Shown piece after piece: positions 8,499 through 18,087 of a stretch of 60,321 nt of DNA. Under the pieces are notes generated by a model. That model was not told the origin of the DNA. It was given only the letters and a program-made list of their open reading frames with translations, and did no database searches. The position numbers and the translations under genes were made by a program. This DNA is from Psychrosphaera sp. F3M07. GTDB taxonomy: Bacteria; Pseudomonadota; Gammaproteobacteria; Enterobacterales; Alteromonadaceae. The DNA lies in NCBI RefSeq assembly GCF_018860345.1, contig NZ_JAHKPJ010000003.1, positions 30,678-90,998 on the forward strand, in the 5' to 3' direction. Position 1 is the first letter of the stretch. The number at the start of each line of letters is the position of its first letter.

Positions 8499-9248
8499 AT
8501 GAATTGTCAGTTATGGATTGGTGTTATTACACTTTTTCCAGAAATGTTTGATGCAATTACCCAACACGGTGTAATTGGCAGAGCCATTCAAAAAGGCACT
8601 ATCGAGTTTAACACTTGGAATCCCCGAGCGTTTACACACGATAAGCACAACACTGTTGATGACCGACCATATGGCGGTGGTCCAGGAATGTTGATGATGG
8701 TTCAACCTTTGACAGACGCTATTCGCGCAGCGAAAGAAGCGGCTGGAGAAGGGGCAAAGGTTATTTATCTTTCTCCTCAGGGTAGAAAGTTAGATCAAAC
8801 TGGCGTTAAACATTTAACACAACATAAGAAAATTGTGTTGGTTGCGGGTCGTTATGAAGGAATAGATGAACGAGTTATTCAATCGGAAGTCGATGAAGAA
8901 TGGTCGATTGGAGATTTTGTTTTAAGTGGTGGTGAACTACCAGCCATGACACTGATTGATGCAGTGTCGAGAATGATTCCTGGCGTGTTGGGGCATAAGC
9001 TTTCAGCAGAACAAGATTCTTTTTCAGATGGTTTGTTAGATTGCCCACATTATACAAGACCTGAAGTTTTGGCTGGTCAGCGGGTTCCAGATGTATTACT
9101 TAGCGGTAATCATGAAAAAATCCGACAATGGCGGTTACAACAATCGCTTGGCAGAACCTGGTTACGAAGACCTGATTTAATTAAAAATCTAGCTCTGACT
9201 GACGAACAGAAAAAGTTACTTGATTCGTTCCTCGCGGAACAGAAATAA
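8499..9248 (+). CDS. trmD: tRNA (guanine37-N1)-methyltransferase
   Basis: 249 residues. [16 protein letters not shown] opens the SPOUT domain, and [11 protein letters not shown] and the knot region [26 protein letters not shown] are diagnostic. TrmD makes m1G37 in tRNAs reading CNN codons and prevents +1 frameshifting, using SAM as a homodimer. Only 5 nt separate it from rimM, which suggests translational coupling. No better start exists; the nearby ATG at TTATGG is out of frame. Confidence 0.98.
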   Translation: MNCQLWIGVITLFPEMFDAITQHGVIGRAIQKGTIEFNTWNPRAFTHDKHNTVDDRPYGGGPGMLMMVQPLTDAIRAAKEAAGEGAKVIYLSPQGRKLDQTGVKHLTQHKKIVLVAGRYEGIDERVIQSEVDEEWSIGDFVLSGGELPAMTLIDAVSRMIPGVLGHKLSAEQDSFSDGLLDCPHYTRPEVLAGQRVPDVLLSGNHEKIRQWRLQQSLGRTWLRRPDLIKNLALTDEQKKLLDSFLAEQK

Positions 9249-9299
9249 ATAACCTTAGACGTTTTGCTATTCAGTGAAATCTAGAAAAGTGAGAATATA

Positions 9300-9668
9300 A
9301 TGAGCAAAGTAAGTCAAAACATCATTAAGGCTCTAGAAGACGAGCAAATGAAAACTGATCTTCCGGCATTTGGCCCGGGTGATACAGTAGTTGTAAAAGT
9401 ACGTGTAAGAGAAGGTAACAAAGAGCGTCTACAGGCGTTTGAAGGTTTCGTTCTAGCGAAGAGAAATCGTGGATTACACTCTGCATTTACAGTACGTAAG
9501 ATTTCTAACGGTGAAGGTGTTGAGCGTACATTCCAAACGCATAGCCCTGTTATCGACAGCATCGAAGTTAAACGTCGTGGTGATGTACGTCGCGCTAAAC
9601 TTTACTACATGCGTGAACGTTCTGGTAAGTCAGCACGTATCAAAGAAAAGTTGGACTTTAAAAAGTAA
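9300..9668 (+). CDS. rplS: 50S ribosomal protein bL19
   Basis: 122 residues, with [26 protein letters not shown] and [16 protein letters not shown] as signatures. The protein sits at the 30S/50S interface. It is the last gene of the operon and is followed at once by a strong terminator. Confidence 0.98.
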   Translation: MSKVSQNIIKALEDEQMKTDLPAFGPGDTVVVKVRVREGNKERLQAFEGFVLAKRNRGLHSAFTVRKISNGEGVERTFQTHSPVIDSIEVKRRGDVRRAKLYYMRERSGKSARIKEKLDFKK

Positions 9669-9686
9669 ACTTTTTTACTTGATGCC

Positions 9687-9716
9687 AAAAAGGAGCACAT
9701 TGTTGCTCCTTTTTTT
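9687..9716 (+). terminator. Terminator of the rpsP-rplS operon
   Basis: AAAAAGGAGCA (9687-9697) pairs with TGCTCCTTTTT (9704-9714), followed by more T residues. Confidence 0.93.
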
Positions 9717-9813
9717 GTGCCTGAAATTCAAGCATAGTTTAGACAGGATTCTCCTTGTTAGTTCGGCGCAAGATAGTCTTGCAAAAAAATCAATTCATAT
9801 TCCTGATTAAGCG

Positions 9814-9840
9814 TTGACACTGGTGGCTCATTTTTATAAT
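9814..9840 (+). promoter_or_regulatory. Promoter of aroF-tyrA
   Basis: Consensus TTGACA (9814-9819) and TATAAT (9835-9840) are separated by 15 bp, slightly shorter than optimal. The start site would fall near 9847, inside the first TyrR box. Confidence 0.72.
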
Positions 9841-9841
9841 G

Positions 9842-9859
9842 TGTAACTAAAGGTGTACG
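9842..9859. promoter_or_regulatory. Weak TyrR box
   Basis: TGTAAC-N6-TGTACG compared with the TyrR consensus TGTAAA-N6-TTTACA. Its centre is 21 bp (two helical turns) from the strong box that follows, the arrangement needed for cooperative TyrR binding. Confidence 0.6.
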
Positions 9860-9862
9860 GGG

Positions 9863-9880
9863 TGTAAAGTTAATGTTACA
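9863..9880. promoter_or_regulatory. Strong TyrR box
   Basis: TGTAAA-N6-GTTACA matches 11 of 12 consensus positions. It lies just downstream of the -10, where TyrR bound with tyrosine would block transcription of aroF-tyrA. Confidence 0.78.
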
Positions 9881-9910
9881 TAAATCCTCGCTTAATGAAT
9901 TGAGGTTAAT

Positions 9911-10993
9911 ATGAATAAAGATAGTTTGAATAATGTGAACGTAAAAGCTGAAAAGCTTTTAGTTATGCCTAGTGCGCTTAAGTCTGCGTTACCACTTAGT
10001 GAAAAAAATAAGACATTTATAGCTGGTGCTCGAAAAACGATCTCCAATATAGTGCACAAAAAAGACCACAGAACGTTAATAATTTCAGGGCCATGTTCAA
10101 TCCATGATCTGAGTGCGGCCAAAGAATATGCATTGAAGTTAAAAAAGCTACAAGAGCAATGCAAAGATTCTGTGTATCTAGTGATGCGTGTTTACTTTGA
10201 AAAACCTAGAACAACAGTAGGATGGAAAGGCTTAATCAATGACCCTCATTTGGATGGTTCATTTGATATCGAAACTGGTTTGTTAAATGCTCGTGAATTA
10301 TTACTGTGGTTAACCGACCAAGAAATTCCAATTGCTACTGAGGCACTTGATCCTATTTCTCCTCAATATTTATCTGATTTAATTAGTTGGTCGGCAATTG
10401 GTGCTCGTACCACAGAATCACAGACTCACAGAGAAATGGCCAGTGGTTTGTCTATGCCTATCGGATTTAAAAATGGCACTGATGGTAATGTTGGTATTGC
10501 AGTTAATGCGATGGGAGCAGCTGAAAGTGGGCATAACTTTATTGGGATAAACGATAAAGGTCAGGTTGCTATTATTCAAACTCAAGGCAACCCAGATGCG
10601 CATTTAATATTACGCGGCGGTAAGCAACCTAATTATCAAGCTGAATTTGTGGATGCCGCAGAAGCTGATATTGCAAAATCTGGATATAATCCTGCAATTA
10701 TTGTGGATTGCTCACATGCCAATACAAATAAAGATTATACTAGGCAGCCAATTGTCGCTAAGGACATCTTAGAGCAGTTAGAGCAAGGGAATCGTTCTAT
10801 TGTCGGGATTATGTTGGAAAGTCATATTAATGAAGGTAACCAAAAACTAACTGATGACCTTAGTACGTTAGAGTATGGTGTTTCTATTACAGACGCTTGT
10901 ATAGATTGGGCCGCCACAGAAACCTTAGTATTAGAATTTGCACAGCGATTAGAAGCTGTCATTAAATCAAAACAATTAAATACAGCAGCATAA
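9911..10993 (+). CDS. aroF: DAHP synthase, class I, probably the tyrosine-regulated isozyme
   Basis: 360 residues. It condenses phosphoenolpyruvate and erythrose 4-phosphate in the first shikimate step. Signatures are [30 protein letters not shown], the Lys of [17 protein letters not shown] and [12 protein letters not shown] (metal and substrate residues). Linkage to tyrA and two TyrR boxes upstream point to the Tyr-feedback isozyme AroF rather than AroG or AroH; the residues that set feedback specificity were not checked. The GAGG ribosome site is clear. Confidence 0.92.
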   Translation: MNKDSLNNVNVKAEKLLVMPSALKSALPLSEKNKTFIAGARKTISNIVHKKDHRTLIISGPCSIHDLSAAKEYALKLKKLQEQCKDSVYLVMRVYFEKPRTTVGWKGLINDPHLDGSFDIETGLLNARELLLWLTDQEIPIATEALDPISPQYLSDLISWSAIGARTTESQTHREMASGLSMPIGFKNGTDGNVGIAVNAMGAAESGHNFIGINDKGQVAIIQTQGNPDAHLILRGGKQPNYQAEFVDAAEADIAKSGYNPAIIVDCSHANTNKDYTRQPIVAKDILEQLEQGNRSIVGIMLESHINEGNQKLTDDLSTLEYGVSITDACIDWAATETLVLEFAQRLEAVIKSKQLNTAA

Positions 10994-11004
10994 CGGAGCT
11001 TAGT

Positions 11005-12123
11005 TTGGCGTTAAATAATCTGAGAGATGAGATCGACAAGTTGGACACCCAACTTGTTGAGTTACTTGCAAAAAGACAAGTAATTACCACCGCTGTTGGT
11101 AAATATAAACAAGAAGTTGGTAAGCCAATTTATGATCCCCAGCGAGAATCTGAGCTTATTGCTAAACGCCGTGAACTAGCCTCATCGTTAAATGTACAAC
11201 CTGATTTAATAGAAGATTTGTTACGCCGTATCATGCGGGAGTCATATCAAAGCCAGCATGATGCTTATCGACGTGTTTTACCAGAAAATAGTAAGGTGGT
11301 GATTGTTGGTGGTAAAGGGGCGTTAGGTGCGCGTTTCTTTGATATGTTTACTCGCTCTAATTATGTAGTTGAAATATTAGATCAGCACGATTGGCCGCAG
11401 GCACAAACCATACTAAAAGATGCAAAGTTGGTACTGATCACCGTTCCAATTAAATTGACTGAACAAGTTATTGCTCAACTGCCAGAGCTACCTAATGATT
11501 GTGTATTAGCGGATTTAACTTCGTTAAAACAATCCCCATTAAAATCCATGTTAGACAAACATTCTGGCCCAGTCGTGGGGTTACATCCTATGTTTGGCCC
11601 AGATGTACCAAACTTTGTAAAACAAGTTTTTGTGGTATGTGAAGGGCGATTTCCTGAACAATACGACTGGTTGTTACAACAAATCAAAATTTGGGGCGCC
11701 GTTCTACAAGTTGATGATGCAGCAGAGCATGATTCCAGTATGGAGTTGATACAAGCAATGCGACATTTTACTACATTTGTATATGGCCGATTTTTGTCAA
11801 ATGAAAAACCCGATCTGGACCAGTTATTACGACTCAGTTCACCGATATATCGATTAGAGCTAGCAATGACAGGACGCCTATTTGCTCAAGATCCAAACCT
11901 TTACGCAGATATCATTTTTGGCGCTAAAAACGCATTGGAACTCGCCACTCGATTTAGACAAGAGCTTGACGATGCAATTACGCTTTTACAACAGAATGAC
12001 AAAGAAAGTTTTAAACAAAGTTTTGAATTAGTGGCGCAGTGGTTTGGTGGAAAATCGAATGAATTTTTAGCTGACAGCCGTACCCTGTTGAAATCTGCAC
12101 AAGACTCTCGGATTTTAAAATAG
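11005..12123 (+). CDS. tyrA: Bifunctional chorismate mutase / prephenate dehydrogenase
   Basis: 372 residues starting at TTG (11005), preceded by GGAG at 10995-10998. Residues 1-about 90 form an AroQ chorismate mutase ([19 protein letters not shown]). From about 98 an NAD-binding prephenate dehydrogenase follows ([18 protein letters not shown], then GLHPMFGPD). Together they convert chorismate to 4-hydroxyphenylpyruvate for tyrosine. It lies 11 nt after aroF, so it shares that gene's TyrR control. The TTG start may lower its translation relative to aroF. Confidence 0.96.
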   Translation: MALNNLRDEIDKLDTQLVELLAKRQVITTAVGKYKQEVGKPIYDPQRESELIAKRRELASSLNVQPDLIEDLLRRIMRESYQSQHDAYRRVLPENSKVVIVGGKGALGARFFDMFTRSNYVVEILDQHDWPQAQTILKDAKLVLITVPIKLTEQVIAQLPELPNDCVLADLTSLKQSPLKSMLDKHSGPVVGLHPMFGPDVPNFVKQVFVVCEGRFPEQYDWLLQQIKIWGAVLQVDDAAEHDSSMELIQAMRHFTTFVYGRFLSNEKPDLDQLLRLSSPIYRLELAMTGRLFAQDPNLYADIIFGAKNALELATRFRQELDDAITLLQQNDKESFKQSFELVAQWFGGKSNEFLADSRTLLKSAQDSRILK

Positions 12124-12266
12124 ATATAATTTTACGATTGATCACTTTTCAAGCTAGTATTGATGTAATTGTAGTAAAAAAGTAGTTGTTTAATCATCTA
12201 TTTAGTTTAACAATAGCTCTATAAGTATAAGACTTTTATACCAAATATATTTTTGAAGGAAATAAT

Positions 12267-13109
12267 ATGTCTACAGAAAATGCCTTACTGACGATCCTTG
12301 TTGAAAAAATTCAAAGTGACTCTCTTGTCTTACCCACTCTTCCAGAAATAGCTATTAGAATTCGTGAAACTGCAGATGACCCAGATGTTAATTTACAAGC
12401 AATGGCTCATGTTATCGCTCAAGACCCTGCGTTATCAGCTCGTATGGTAAAAGTGGCAAACAGTGCATTTATGGGGCGCTCTGTAAAAGTCGAAACACTT
12501 AATCAAGCTGTAACTCGTATTGGTTTACGCCAAATTAAAAATATTGCTACGGCCATTGCGATGGAACAACTTTTTGTTTCCAAGAATGAATTAGTTCGTG
12601 AGTACATGGGCAAATCATGGCAAAAAACAGTGAACGTGGCTTGTGTGGCTATGGCTGTGTTACAAATTTGGTTAAAAGATAACAAACGTACTTCATTAAA
12701 TATCGATACCTTAACTTTAGTTGCTTTAGTGCATAGTATTGGTGTACTTCCAATATTATCGGAAGCTGAACGTCATGAAGAAGTATTTGCTAATCCAAGT
12801 TTCTTAGAAGCGGCAATCAAGCGTATGGCCGGTAAACTGGGGGGCGCGATAATGCGCTCTTGGGAATTTACAGGTGAGTTTATCGATGTGACTGAAAACT
12901 GGAATAACTTAACGTTCCAAACTGAACAAGTGAGTTATATAGACTTTGTTCGTATCGGTGCAATATATAATAAAGTTCTTGGTAAGAATGTTGATACTAA
13001 CGAGTTATTAACGCCATATATTGAAAAAGGTATTTTACCTGACTTAGATTTCTTAAGTTCAGATGAATTTACTGAAGCTTTAAATGATGTGAAGTCAGTA
13101 TTCTCTTAA
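12267..13109 (+). CDS. HDOD-domain signalling protein
   Basis: 280 residues, almost all one HDOD domain (about 15-210): LPTLPEIAIRIRETADDPD, VIAQDPALSARMVKVANSAFMG and AVTRIGLRQIKNIATAIAM are typical. HDOD proteins resemble HD hydrolases but usually lack catalytic residues and act as scaffolds in c-di-GMP, chemotaxis or competence signalling. There is no fused output domain. AAGGA precedes the ATG by 8 nt. It is monocistronic, with a terminator directly after it. Confidence 0.9.
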   Translation: MSTENALLTILVEKIQSDSLVLPTLPEIAIRIRETADDPDVNLQAMAHVIAQDPALSARMVKVANSAFMGRSVKVETLNQAVTRIGLRQIKNIATAIAMEQLFVSKNELVREYMGKSWQKTVNVACVAMAVLQIWLKDNKRTSLNIDTLTLVALVHSIGVLPILSEAERHEEVFANPSFLEAAIKRMAGKLGGAIMRSWEFTGEFIDVTENWNNLTFQTEQVSYIDFVRIGAIYNKVLGKNVDTNELLTPYIEKGILPDLDFLSSDEFTEALNDVKSVFS

Positions 13110-13150
13110 TCTTTTGGTAGTAAACGTTTTATAACGTGTTGTTAACCAAT

Positions 13151-13180
13151 AAAAAAGCTAGTCATGGACTAGCTTTTTTT
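13151..13180. terminator. Bidirectional terminator between the HDOD gene and nadE
   Basis: AAAAAAGCTAGTC (13151-13163) pairs with GACTAGCTTTTTT (13167-13179) around ATG. Both strands carry a T run, fitting the two convergent genes. Confidence 0.93.
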
Positions 13181-13194
13181 ATATCTAAAATTTA

Positions 13195-14028
13195 TCAATC
13201 ATAGACGGTAGGGATTGGTTCACGTTTATGTTGTGTTCGATTAAAAATCGCCACTAATTTGTTACTTGCGTCAGAACCGATGTTTTTGCCTTCCAGAAAG
13301 TCATCTATTTGATCGTAACTTAGACCCAACGCTGACTCATCTTCTTTACCAGGGTCTAACTCTTCAAGGTCGGCCGTTGGAGCTTTGGTCACTAATGCTT
13401 GTGGAGCTCCAAGGTGACTGGCTAATGCTCTTACTTGACGTTTGTTTAAGCCAAATAAAGGAATAAGGTCACATGCACCATCACCGAATTTAGTGAAAAA
13501 ACCTGTGATATTCTCTGCAGAATGGTCGGTACCTAACACTAAACCGCCGAGTAAACCTGCCACTTCATATTGTGCAATCATGCGCATTCGGGCTTTAACA
13601 TTGCCTTTAACGAAATCAATATTATGATCAGATAGTTGGTCTTTTAATTGATTGGGTAATGCATCGATTACTTGACCATGTATACCTTCAACACCAGGTT
13701 TAACGTTTATCGTTAATGCATGGGTCGGATTAATAAAATCTATTGCTAATTGGGCTTCATCTTCATCAGCTTGGATATGATACGGTAGTCTTACTGCAGC
13801 GAAGATGTACTTATCCGTGTTATGTTCTTTGTTAAGTTCATCAACAGCTAACTGAGCCAGCTTGCCACAAGTTGTAGAATCAATACCGCCACTAATACCT
13901 AGAACCAAAGAAGTTAAATTGGAATCAATTAGTCTTGTTTTTATAAAGTTAACTCGTCGTGCGATCTCTTGTTCAACATCAATGACCGGTTTAACTCTCA
14001 TTTCTTTAATTATTTGTTCTGCATCCAT
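13195..14028 (-). CDS. nadE: NH3-dependent NAD+ synthetase
   Basis: 277 residues. It amidates nicotinate adenine dinucleotide to NAD+ with ammonia and ATP. The ATP pyrophosphatase loop SGGIDS is at residues 46-51. [30 protein letters not shown] and [17 protein letters not shown] are diagnostic of the short, ammonia-using form with no glutaminase domain. It is divergent from glnB, across an 86-bp gap. Confidence 0.97.
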   Translation of the reverse strand: MDAEQIIKEMRVKPVIDVEQEIARRVNFIKTRLIDSNLTSLVLGISGGIDSTTCGKLAQLAVDELNKEHNTDKYIFAAVRLPYHIQADEDEAQLAIDFINPTHALTINVKPGVEGIHGQVIDALPNQLKDQLSDHNIDFVKGNVKARMRMIAQYEVAGLLGGLVLGTDHSAENITGFFTKFGDGACDLIPLFGLNKRQVRALASHLGAPQALVTKAPTADLEELDPGKEDESALGLSYDQIDDFLEGKNIGSDASNKLVAIFNRTQHKREPIPTVYD

Positions 14029-14087
14029 AACTTAACACTTCTATTGTTAATCTAGAGTGGTTATTCTATTCGAAAATTTAACATTGA

Positions 14088-14453
<366 letters not shown>

Positions 14454-14476
14454 ATTAGATTAACCTATACAGAAAA

Positions 14477-14498
14477 ACCGGAAGTTTTCACTTCCGGT
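14477..14498 (-). terminator. Terminator between glnB and the hsp20 gene
   Basis: ACCGGAAGT (14477-14485) pairs with ACTTCCGGT (14490-14498). The T run (complement of AAAAA at 14472-14476) lies on the minus-strand side, so it mainly serves the hsp20 gene. Confidence 0.85.
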
Positions 14499-14528
14499 CT
14501 CACAACAATAATCAGGAATTTTTATTTG

Positions 14529-14966
14529 TTACTCTTTATTAAGTAACTTTCGACCTATTTCAATTTTTCTAGGTTTTAATGCCTCAGGAATCTCTCTTTC
14601 CAAGTCAATGTGTAATAATCCATTTTCTAAATCAGCACCAAGTACCTTAATGTAATCGCCTAATTGAAAACGACGTTCAAAGTTTCTTTCTGCGATACCT
14701 TGATATAGGTATTTTGTCTGTTCTGTTTGTTCGGCTTTTACCCCTTTAACAATCAGAGTGTTTTGTTCTGATTTTATTTCAAGCTCGGAGTCTTGAAATC
14801 CGGCGATAGCCATTGTAATTCGGTATTTATCATCGGCGACGGCGGCGATATTATATGGAGGGTAACCACCATTTTTTTCAGTGCGATTAGCGGTATCTAA
14901 TAATGATGCTAAGTGATCAAAACCAATGAATGAACGGTATAGTGGAGATAAATCTACATTTCTCAT
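14529..14966 (-). CDS. ibpA: Small heat-shock protein, IbpA/Hsp20 family
   Basis: 145 residues with the alpha-crystallin domain at about 35-130. [24 protein letters not shown] and [25 protein letters not shown] are strongly IbpA-like, and [22 protein letters not shown] ends the domain. It is a cytosolic holdase that keeps aggregating proteins accessible to DnaK/ClpB. It is single-copy, so IbpA against IbpB cannot be decided. Expression should be doubly heat-controlled: a sigma-32-like promoter and a ROSE-like hairpin over the ribosome site lie upstream. Confidence 0.92.
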   Translation of the reverse strand: MRNVDLSPLYRSFIGFDHLASLLDTANRTEKNGGYPPYNIAAVADDKYRITMAIAGFQDSELEIKSEQNTLIVKGVKAEQTEQTKYLYQGIAERNFERRFQLGDYIKVLGADLENGLLHIDLEREIPEALKPRKIEIGRKLLNKE

Positions 14967-14971
14967 TTTTC

Positions 14972-14995
14972 TTATCCTTTCTTTATAAGCAATAA
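14972..14995 (-). promoter_or_regulatory. ROSE-like RNA thermometer over the hsp20 Shine-Dalgarno site
   Basis: On the minus strand the leader ends UUAUUGCUU (14995-14987), a 7-nt loop, then AAGGAUAA (14979-14972), 5 nt before the AUG. The arms pair with a U-G pair and one unpaired G, so that UUGCU faces AGGA. This is the hallmark of ROSE thermometers, which melt on heating to expose the ribosome site. An upstream stem GTCAAC/GTTGAC (15114-15109 with 15083-15078) fits the multi-hairpin leader. Confidence 0.7.
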
Positions 14996-15123
14996 GTTAA
15001 TAAACAATCAATCGAAATTAAAACGCATTGTTGTTTATTTTGTTTAGTAAGTGCCTTCCAAATGGACAGGCTAATTGGTCAACTTGAACCCTACTGGCGA
15101 ACAATGTCGTTGACTTAACTAAT

Positions 15124-15152
15124 ATATAGGGAGGGTGAGATTGTTTATCAAG
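15124..15152 (-). promoter_or_regulatory. Sigma-32-like promoter of the hsp20 gene
   Basis: Minus strand: CTTGATA (15152-15146), a 14-nt spacer, CCCTATAT (15131-15124). The RpoH consensus is CTTGAAA and CCCCATNT, so 6 of 7 and 7 of 8 positions match. It implies a leader of about 150 nt. Confidence 0.68.
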
Positions 15153-15162
15153 GATAAAAATA

Positions 15163-15190
15163 AAAAAAGTCAGAGCTTTCTGACTTTTTT
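15163..15190 (-). terminator. Terminator of the tpx gene
   Basis: AAAAAAGTCAG (15163-15173) pairs with CTGACTTTTTT (15180-15190) around a 6-nt loop. T runs lie on both strands. Confidence 0.9.
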
Positions 15191-15216
15191 ATTATAAAAC
15201 AATAAGATATGAGTTT

Positions 15217-15852
15217 TTAATTTTTTACATTTGTTTCTGGAACAGATTCAACAACGCCAGTTTGCTCTGAAACTGATGTTATAGCAGCAAGTGCAGCTTC
15301 GTAATTTGGGTGTGCTGATAATTTACTTACTATCTCTTTATAAACAATGTTTCCTTCCGGAGATATGACAAAAATGGCTCGAGCTAAAAGGCCCATATCT
15401 TTTATTAACACACCATAATTCATACCAAAATCACGCCAAACAGAATCAGATAAAGTTTGTATTTTATCTATATTTTCAGATTGGCAAAAACGCTTTTGAG
15501 CGAAAGGTAAATCCGTACTGATAGTTAACATCACGATATCTTGTGGTAAATTAGCAAACTCATCATTAAAGCGTTTAGTTTGAATACTACAAATACCAGT
15601 ATCTAAACTAGATACAACACTGATTAATAAAGGTTTACCTGAGAAATCAGCTAATGTTTTTACACTAAATTTATTATCTACCACTTTAAAGTTTGGCGCT
15701 GGTTGATTTAATGTAACTTGGCTGCCTAATAAGGCGACAGGTTTATCACCGGCTTTAACTAAATCAAATCGAACAGGAAGATCTTTTTGGATGTCATAAG
15801 CAAAAGAAAAAGAACTTATGAAAGTCAGTAGTATATAAAGAGAATATTTCAT
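15217..15852 (-). CDS. tpx: Exported Tpx-family thiol peroxidase with altered active site
   Basis: 211 residues with a signal peptide (cleavage near residue 18), so it is periplasmic. LLGSQVTLNQPAPNF, the peroxidatic region SSLDTGIC (Cys88), STDLPFAQKRFC (resolving Cys123) and GLLARAIFVISPEG match atypical 2-Cys Tpx. The peroxiredoxin motif PxxxTxxC has lost its proline: Ser81 (TCT) stands where Pro is nearly invariant, while Thr85 and Cys88 remain. It may be a slow or altered peroxidase. A short C-terminal tail (about 190-211) extends past the fold. It is divergent from the response regulator gene and ends at its own terminator. Confidence 0.88.
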   Translation of the reverse strand: MKYSLYILLTFISSFSFAYDIQKDLPVRFDLVKAGDKPVALLGSQVTLNQPAPNFKVVDNKFSVKTLADFSGKPLLISVVSSLDTGICSIQTKRFNDEFANLPQDIVMLTISTDLPFAQKRFCQSENIDKIQTLSDSVWRDFGMNYGVLIKDMGLLARAIFVISPEGNIVYKEIVSKLSAHPNYEAALAAITSVSEQTGVVESVPETNVKN

Positions 15853-16001
15853 ATGTGGATTTGGCCCGCTTATATTTTTTTTTAAAGGTATAGGGGGTAT
15901 TGTCCACTAAGTGCTATAGTTTTGAAAGCAATAATAAAATTCACCTTCGTGTGTTTTTATATATAACTAAACATTATTCAAATACGGTCGATAAAAGTTG
16001 T

Positions 16002-17006
16002 ATGCAAACTCCAGTAATTATATGTGACGACTCAAACTTAGCCCGCAAACAGATGGCTCGTTCTCTTCCAGAGGATTGGAATGTTGAGGTGATCTTTGCC
16101 AATAATGGTGAAGATGCGATGGATAAAATTCATCAACATAAAGCTCAGATACTCTTTCTCGACCTTAATATGCCCGTTTTAGATGGTTATGGTGTATTAG
16201 AGGCGATTAAAGCGGAAAACCTTTCTATTATTACCATTGTTGTATCTGGTGATATTCAACCTGAAGCACATGCCAGAGTGAAATCTCTTGGTGCTTTGGA
16301 TTTTATAAAAAAACCGATAGACAAAGATAAACTACAAGAGCTATTAAATAAATATGGCATAACCGAACCAAGTAAATTACAGGCATTAAAACCCCAAGCT
16401 GAAGATCTACTTGATGCTGAAACCAGAGATATATTGCAAGAGATCACCAATGTTGCAATGGGACAAGCAGGCAGCTTGTTAGCAAAAGTATTAAATGTTT
16501 TTGTTAAGTTACCTATCCCTAATGTGAATTTATTAGAGGTGAGTGAGCTCTCTATGGCTCTGCACTCAGTTGAGAGCAGCGACGCTACTTCAGGTGTATG
16601 TCAAGGTTTCATTAGTGGCGGTGTCGCTGGTGAAGCGTTATTAATTCTAAATGACTCTAGCTTTGTCGATATTGCACGTTTGTTGAACTACAACAAAAAA
16701 ATTGATGACAGTGTTGAGTTAGAATTGTTGATGGATATTTCTAATATATTAATAGGTTCAATATTAAAAGGTTTGTCCGAACAATTAGATCTTAACTTTA
16801 GCCAAGGTCACCCAGTGGTATTAGGACAACATTGTAATGTATCCGATTTGATTTATACCAACTCGACACATTGGAAAAAATCTCTAACGATAGAGATTAG
16901 TTATGGTATCGAAGATTACGATATTCACTGTGATTTATTATTGTTGATTACAGAAGATTCTATTCCAACGTTGAAAAATAAACTTAATTTCTTATTTGAT
17001 GTTTAA
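16002..17006 (+). CDS. Response regulator with CheC/CheX-type phosphatase domain
   Basis: 334 residues from the ATG at 16002. The REC domain (1-about 120) has acidic residues IICDDS, phospho-acceptor Asp54 (LFLDLNMP), IVVSGD and FIKKP. A CheC-like domain (about 140-334) carries two phosphatase-type motifs, DILQEITN and a second with Asp for Glu (LLMDISN). CheC/CheX proteins dephosphorylate CheY-P, so this may be a self-limiting regulator. A TTG at 15900 with AGGGGG before it would add 34 residues outside the REC fold; I prefer 16002, although its ribosome site is weak. It is 2 nt from a diguanylate cyclase gene. Confidence 0.85.
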   Translation: MQTPVIICDDSNLARKQMARSLPEDWNVEVIFANNGEDAMDKIHQHKAQILFLDLNMPVLDGYGVLEAIKAENLSIITIVVSGDIQPEAHARVKSLGALDFIKKPIDKDKLQELLNKYGITEPSKLQALKPQAEDLLDAETRDILQEITNVAMGQAGSLLAKVLNVFVKLPIPNVNLLEVSELSMALHSVESSDATSGVCQGFISGGVAGEALLILNDSSFVDIARLLNYNKKIDDSVELELLMDISNILIGSILKGLSEQLDLNFSQGHPVVLGQHCNVSDLIYTNSTHWKKSLTIEISYGIEDYDIHCDLLLLITEDSIPTLKNKLNFLFDV

Positions 17007-17008
17007 TT

Positions 17009-17998
17009 ATGACTGAAAAAGCAACAGTAGAAGTATCAGAAATTCATTGGTTAATGGATATGTTCCAGTCTGTAGATGTTGGGCTGGTTGTATTAGACCG
17101 TGAATATAAAATACAAGTATGGAATGGTTTTATGGAAAACCACAGTGGTTTATTACCTTATGAAGTTAGGGATAAATCACTATTTGAAGCATTTCCTAAT
17201 TTGGATAAAGAATGGTTATTGCAAAAAACGGATCCTGTTTTTGTATTAAAAAATAGAGCGTTTACCATTTGGGAACAACATGCACATATTTTCAAATTTA
17301 AAAACTATCGGCCGATTACCAGTGTTGCGCCATTTATGTACCAAAACGCAACTTTCATACCTTTAACCAATACCACAGGTGATGTGACTCACCTTTGTAT
17401 CATCATTTACGATGTTACTGATGTTGCTATTTCTAAAATTGAACTGCAAGAAGTGAATAAAGAATTACAGCGATTAAGTCGAACGGATAGACTGACCAAC
17501 TTAAATAATCGTGGTTACTGGGAAGAGTGTTTGCAAAGAGAGTTCTTACGACAACGCCGAGGGCATAGTGTAAGTTCATTGTTAATCTTTGATATAGACC
17601 ATTTTAAGAAAGTAAACGATACCTATGGTCACGCCGGTGGCGATGAAGCAATTTTACACCTTGCTAAGATATTGAAAAAAAGCTTACGAGAAACTGATAT
17701 TGGTGGCCGTTATGGCGGTGAAGAATATGCGGTTATATTAACCGGAACACAAGCTAAAGATGCTTATGTTTTTGCCGAGCGTTTAAGAATTATGGTCGAA
17801 AAATCAATAGTTTCTTATAACGAGTTTGAATTCCAATTTACCATCAGTCTAGGTATTGCAGAATATACCGACGAATTAAATTCACACCAAAATTGGATTG
17901 AAGTGGCAGATTCAGCCTTATATAAAGCAAAAGTTGGTGGCCGAAATCGAGTTGAAATATATGCTCACCCAGATAAAAGTGAAGCTAAAGAAGACTAA
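17009..17998 (+). CDS. PAS-GGDEF diguanylate cyclase
   Basis: 329 residues. A PAS-like sensor lies at about 10-145 (LVVLDREYKIQVWNGFMENHSG), a short linker helix follows (ELQEVNKELQRLSRTDRLTNLNN), and the GGDEF domain runs from about 160 to the end. The active loop is GGEEY, and the product-inhibition site RETD lies exactly five residues before it, so c-di-GMP synthesis with feedback is expected. It has no membrane segments. It starts 2 nt after the REC-CheC gene and is therefore probably its output partner. Confidence 0.93.
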   Translation: MTEKATVEVSEIHWLMDMFQSVDVGLVVLDREYKIQVWNGFMENHSGLLPYEVRDKSLFEAFPNLDKEWLLQKTDPVFVLKNRAFTIWEQHAHIFKFKNYRPITSVAPFMYQNATFIPLTNTTGDVTHLCIIIYDVTDVAISKIELQEVNKELQRLSRTDRLTNLNNRGYWEECLQREFLRQRRGHSVSSLLIFDIDHFKKVNDTYGHAGGDEAILHLAKILKKSLRETDIGGRYGGEEYAVILTGTQAKDAYVFAERLRIMVEKSIVSYNEFEFQFTISLGIAEYTDELNSHQNWIEVADSALYKAKVGGRNRVEIYAHPDKSEAKED

Positions 17999-18017
17999 CT
18001 GCCACGTTTAAATATGC

Positions 18018-18045
18018 AAAAAGCTCAATATCATTGAGCTTTTTT
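18018..18045 (+). terminator. Terminator of the REC-CheC/GGDEF operon
   Basis: AAAAAGCTCAAT (18018-18029) pairs with ATTGAGCTTTTT (18033-18044) around ATC, with a T tail. Confidence 0.92.
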
Positions 18046-18087
18046 AGTGTTTAGCGTTTCAATTTAAGCCTTAATCTACTAAGTCAT

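Noticed and set aside
15900-16001. N-terminal extension of the REC-CheC protein from TTG 15900
   Set aside because: AGGGGG precedes the TTG, but the 34 extra residues lie outside the receiver fold and look like translated leader; kept only as an alternative start.
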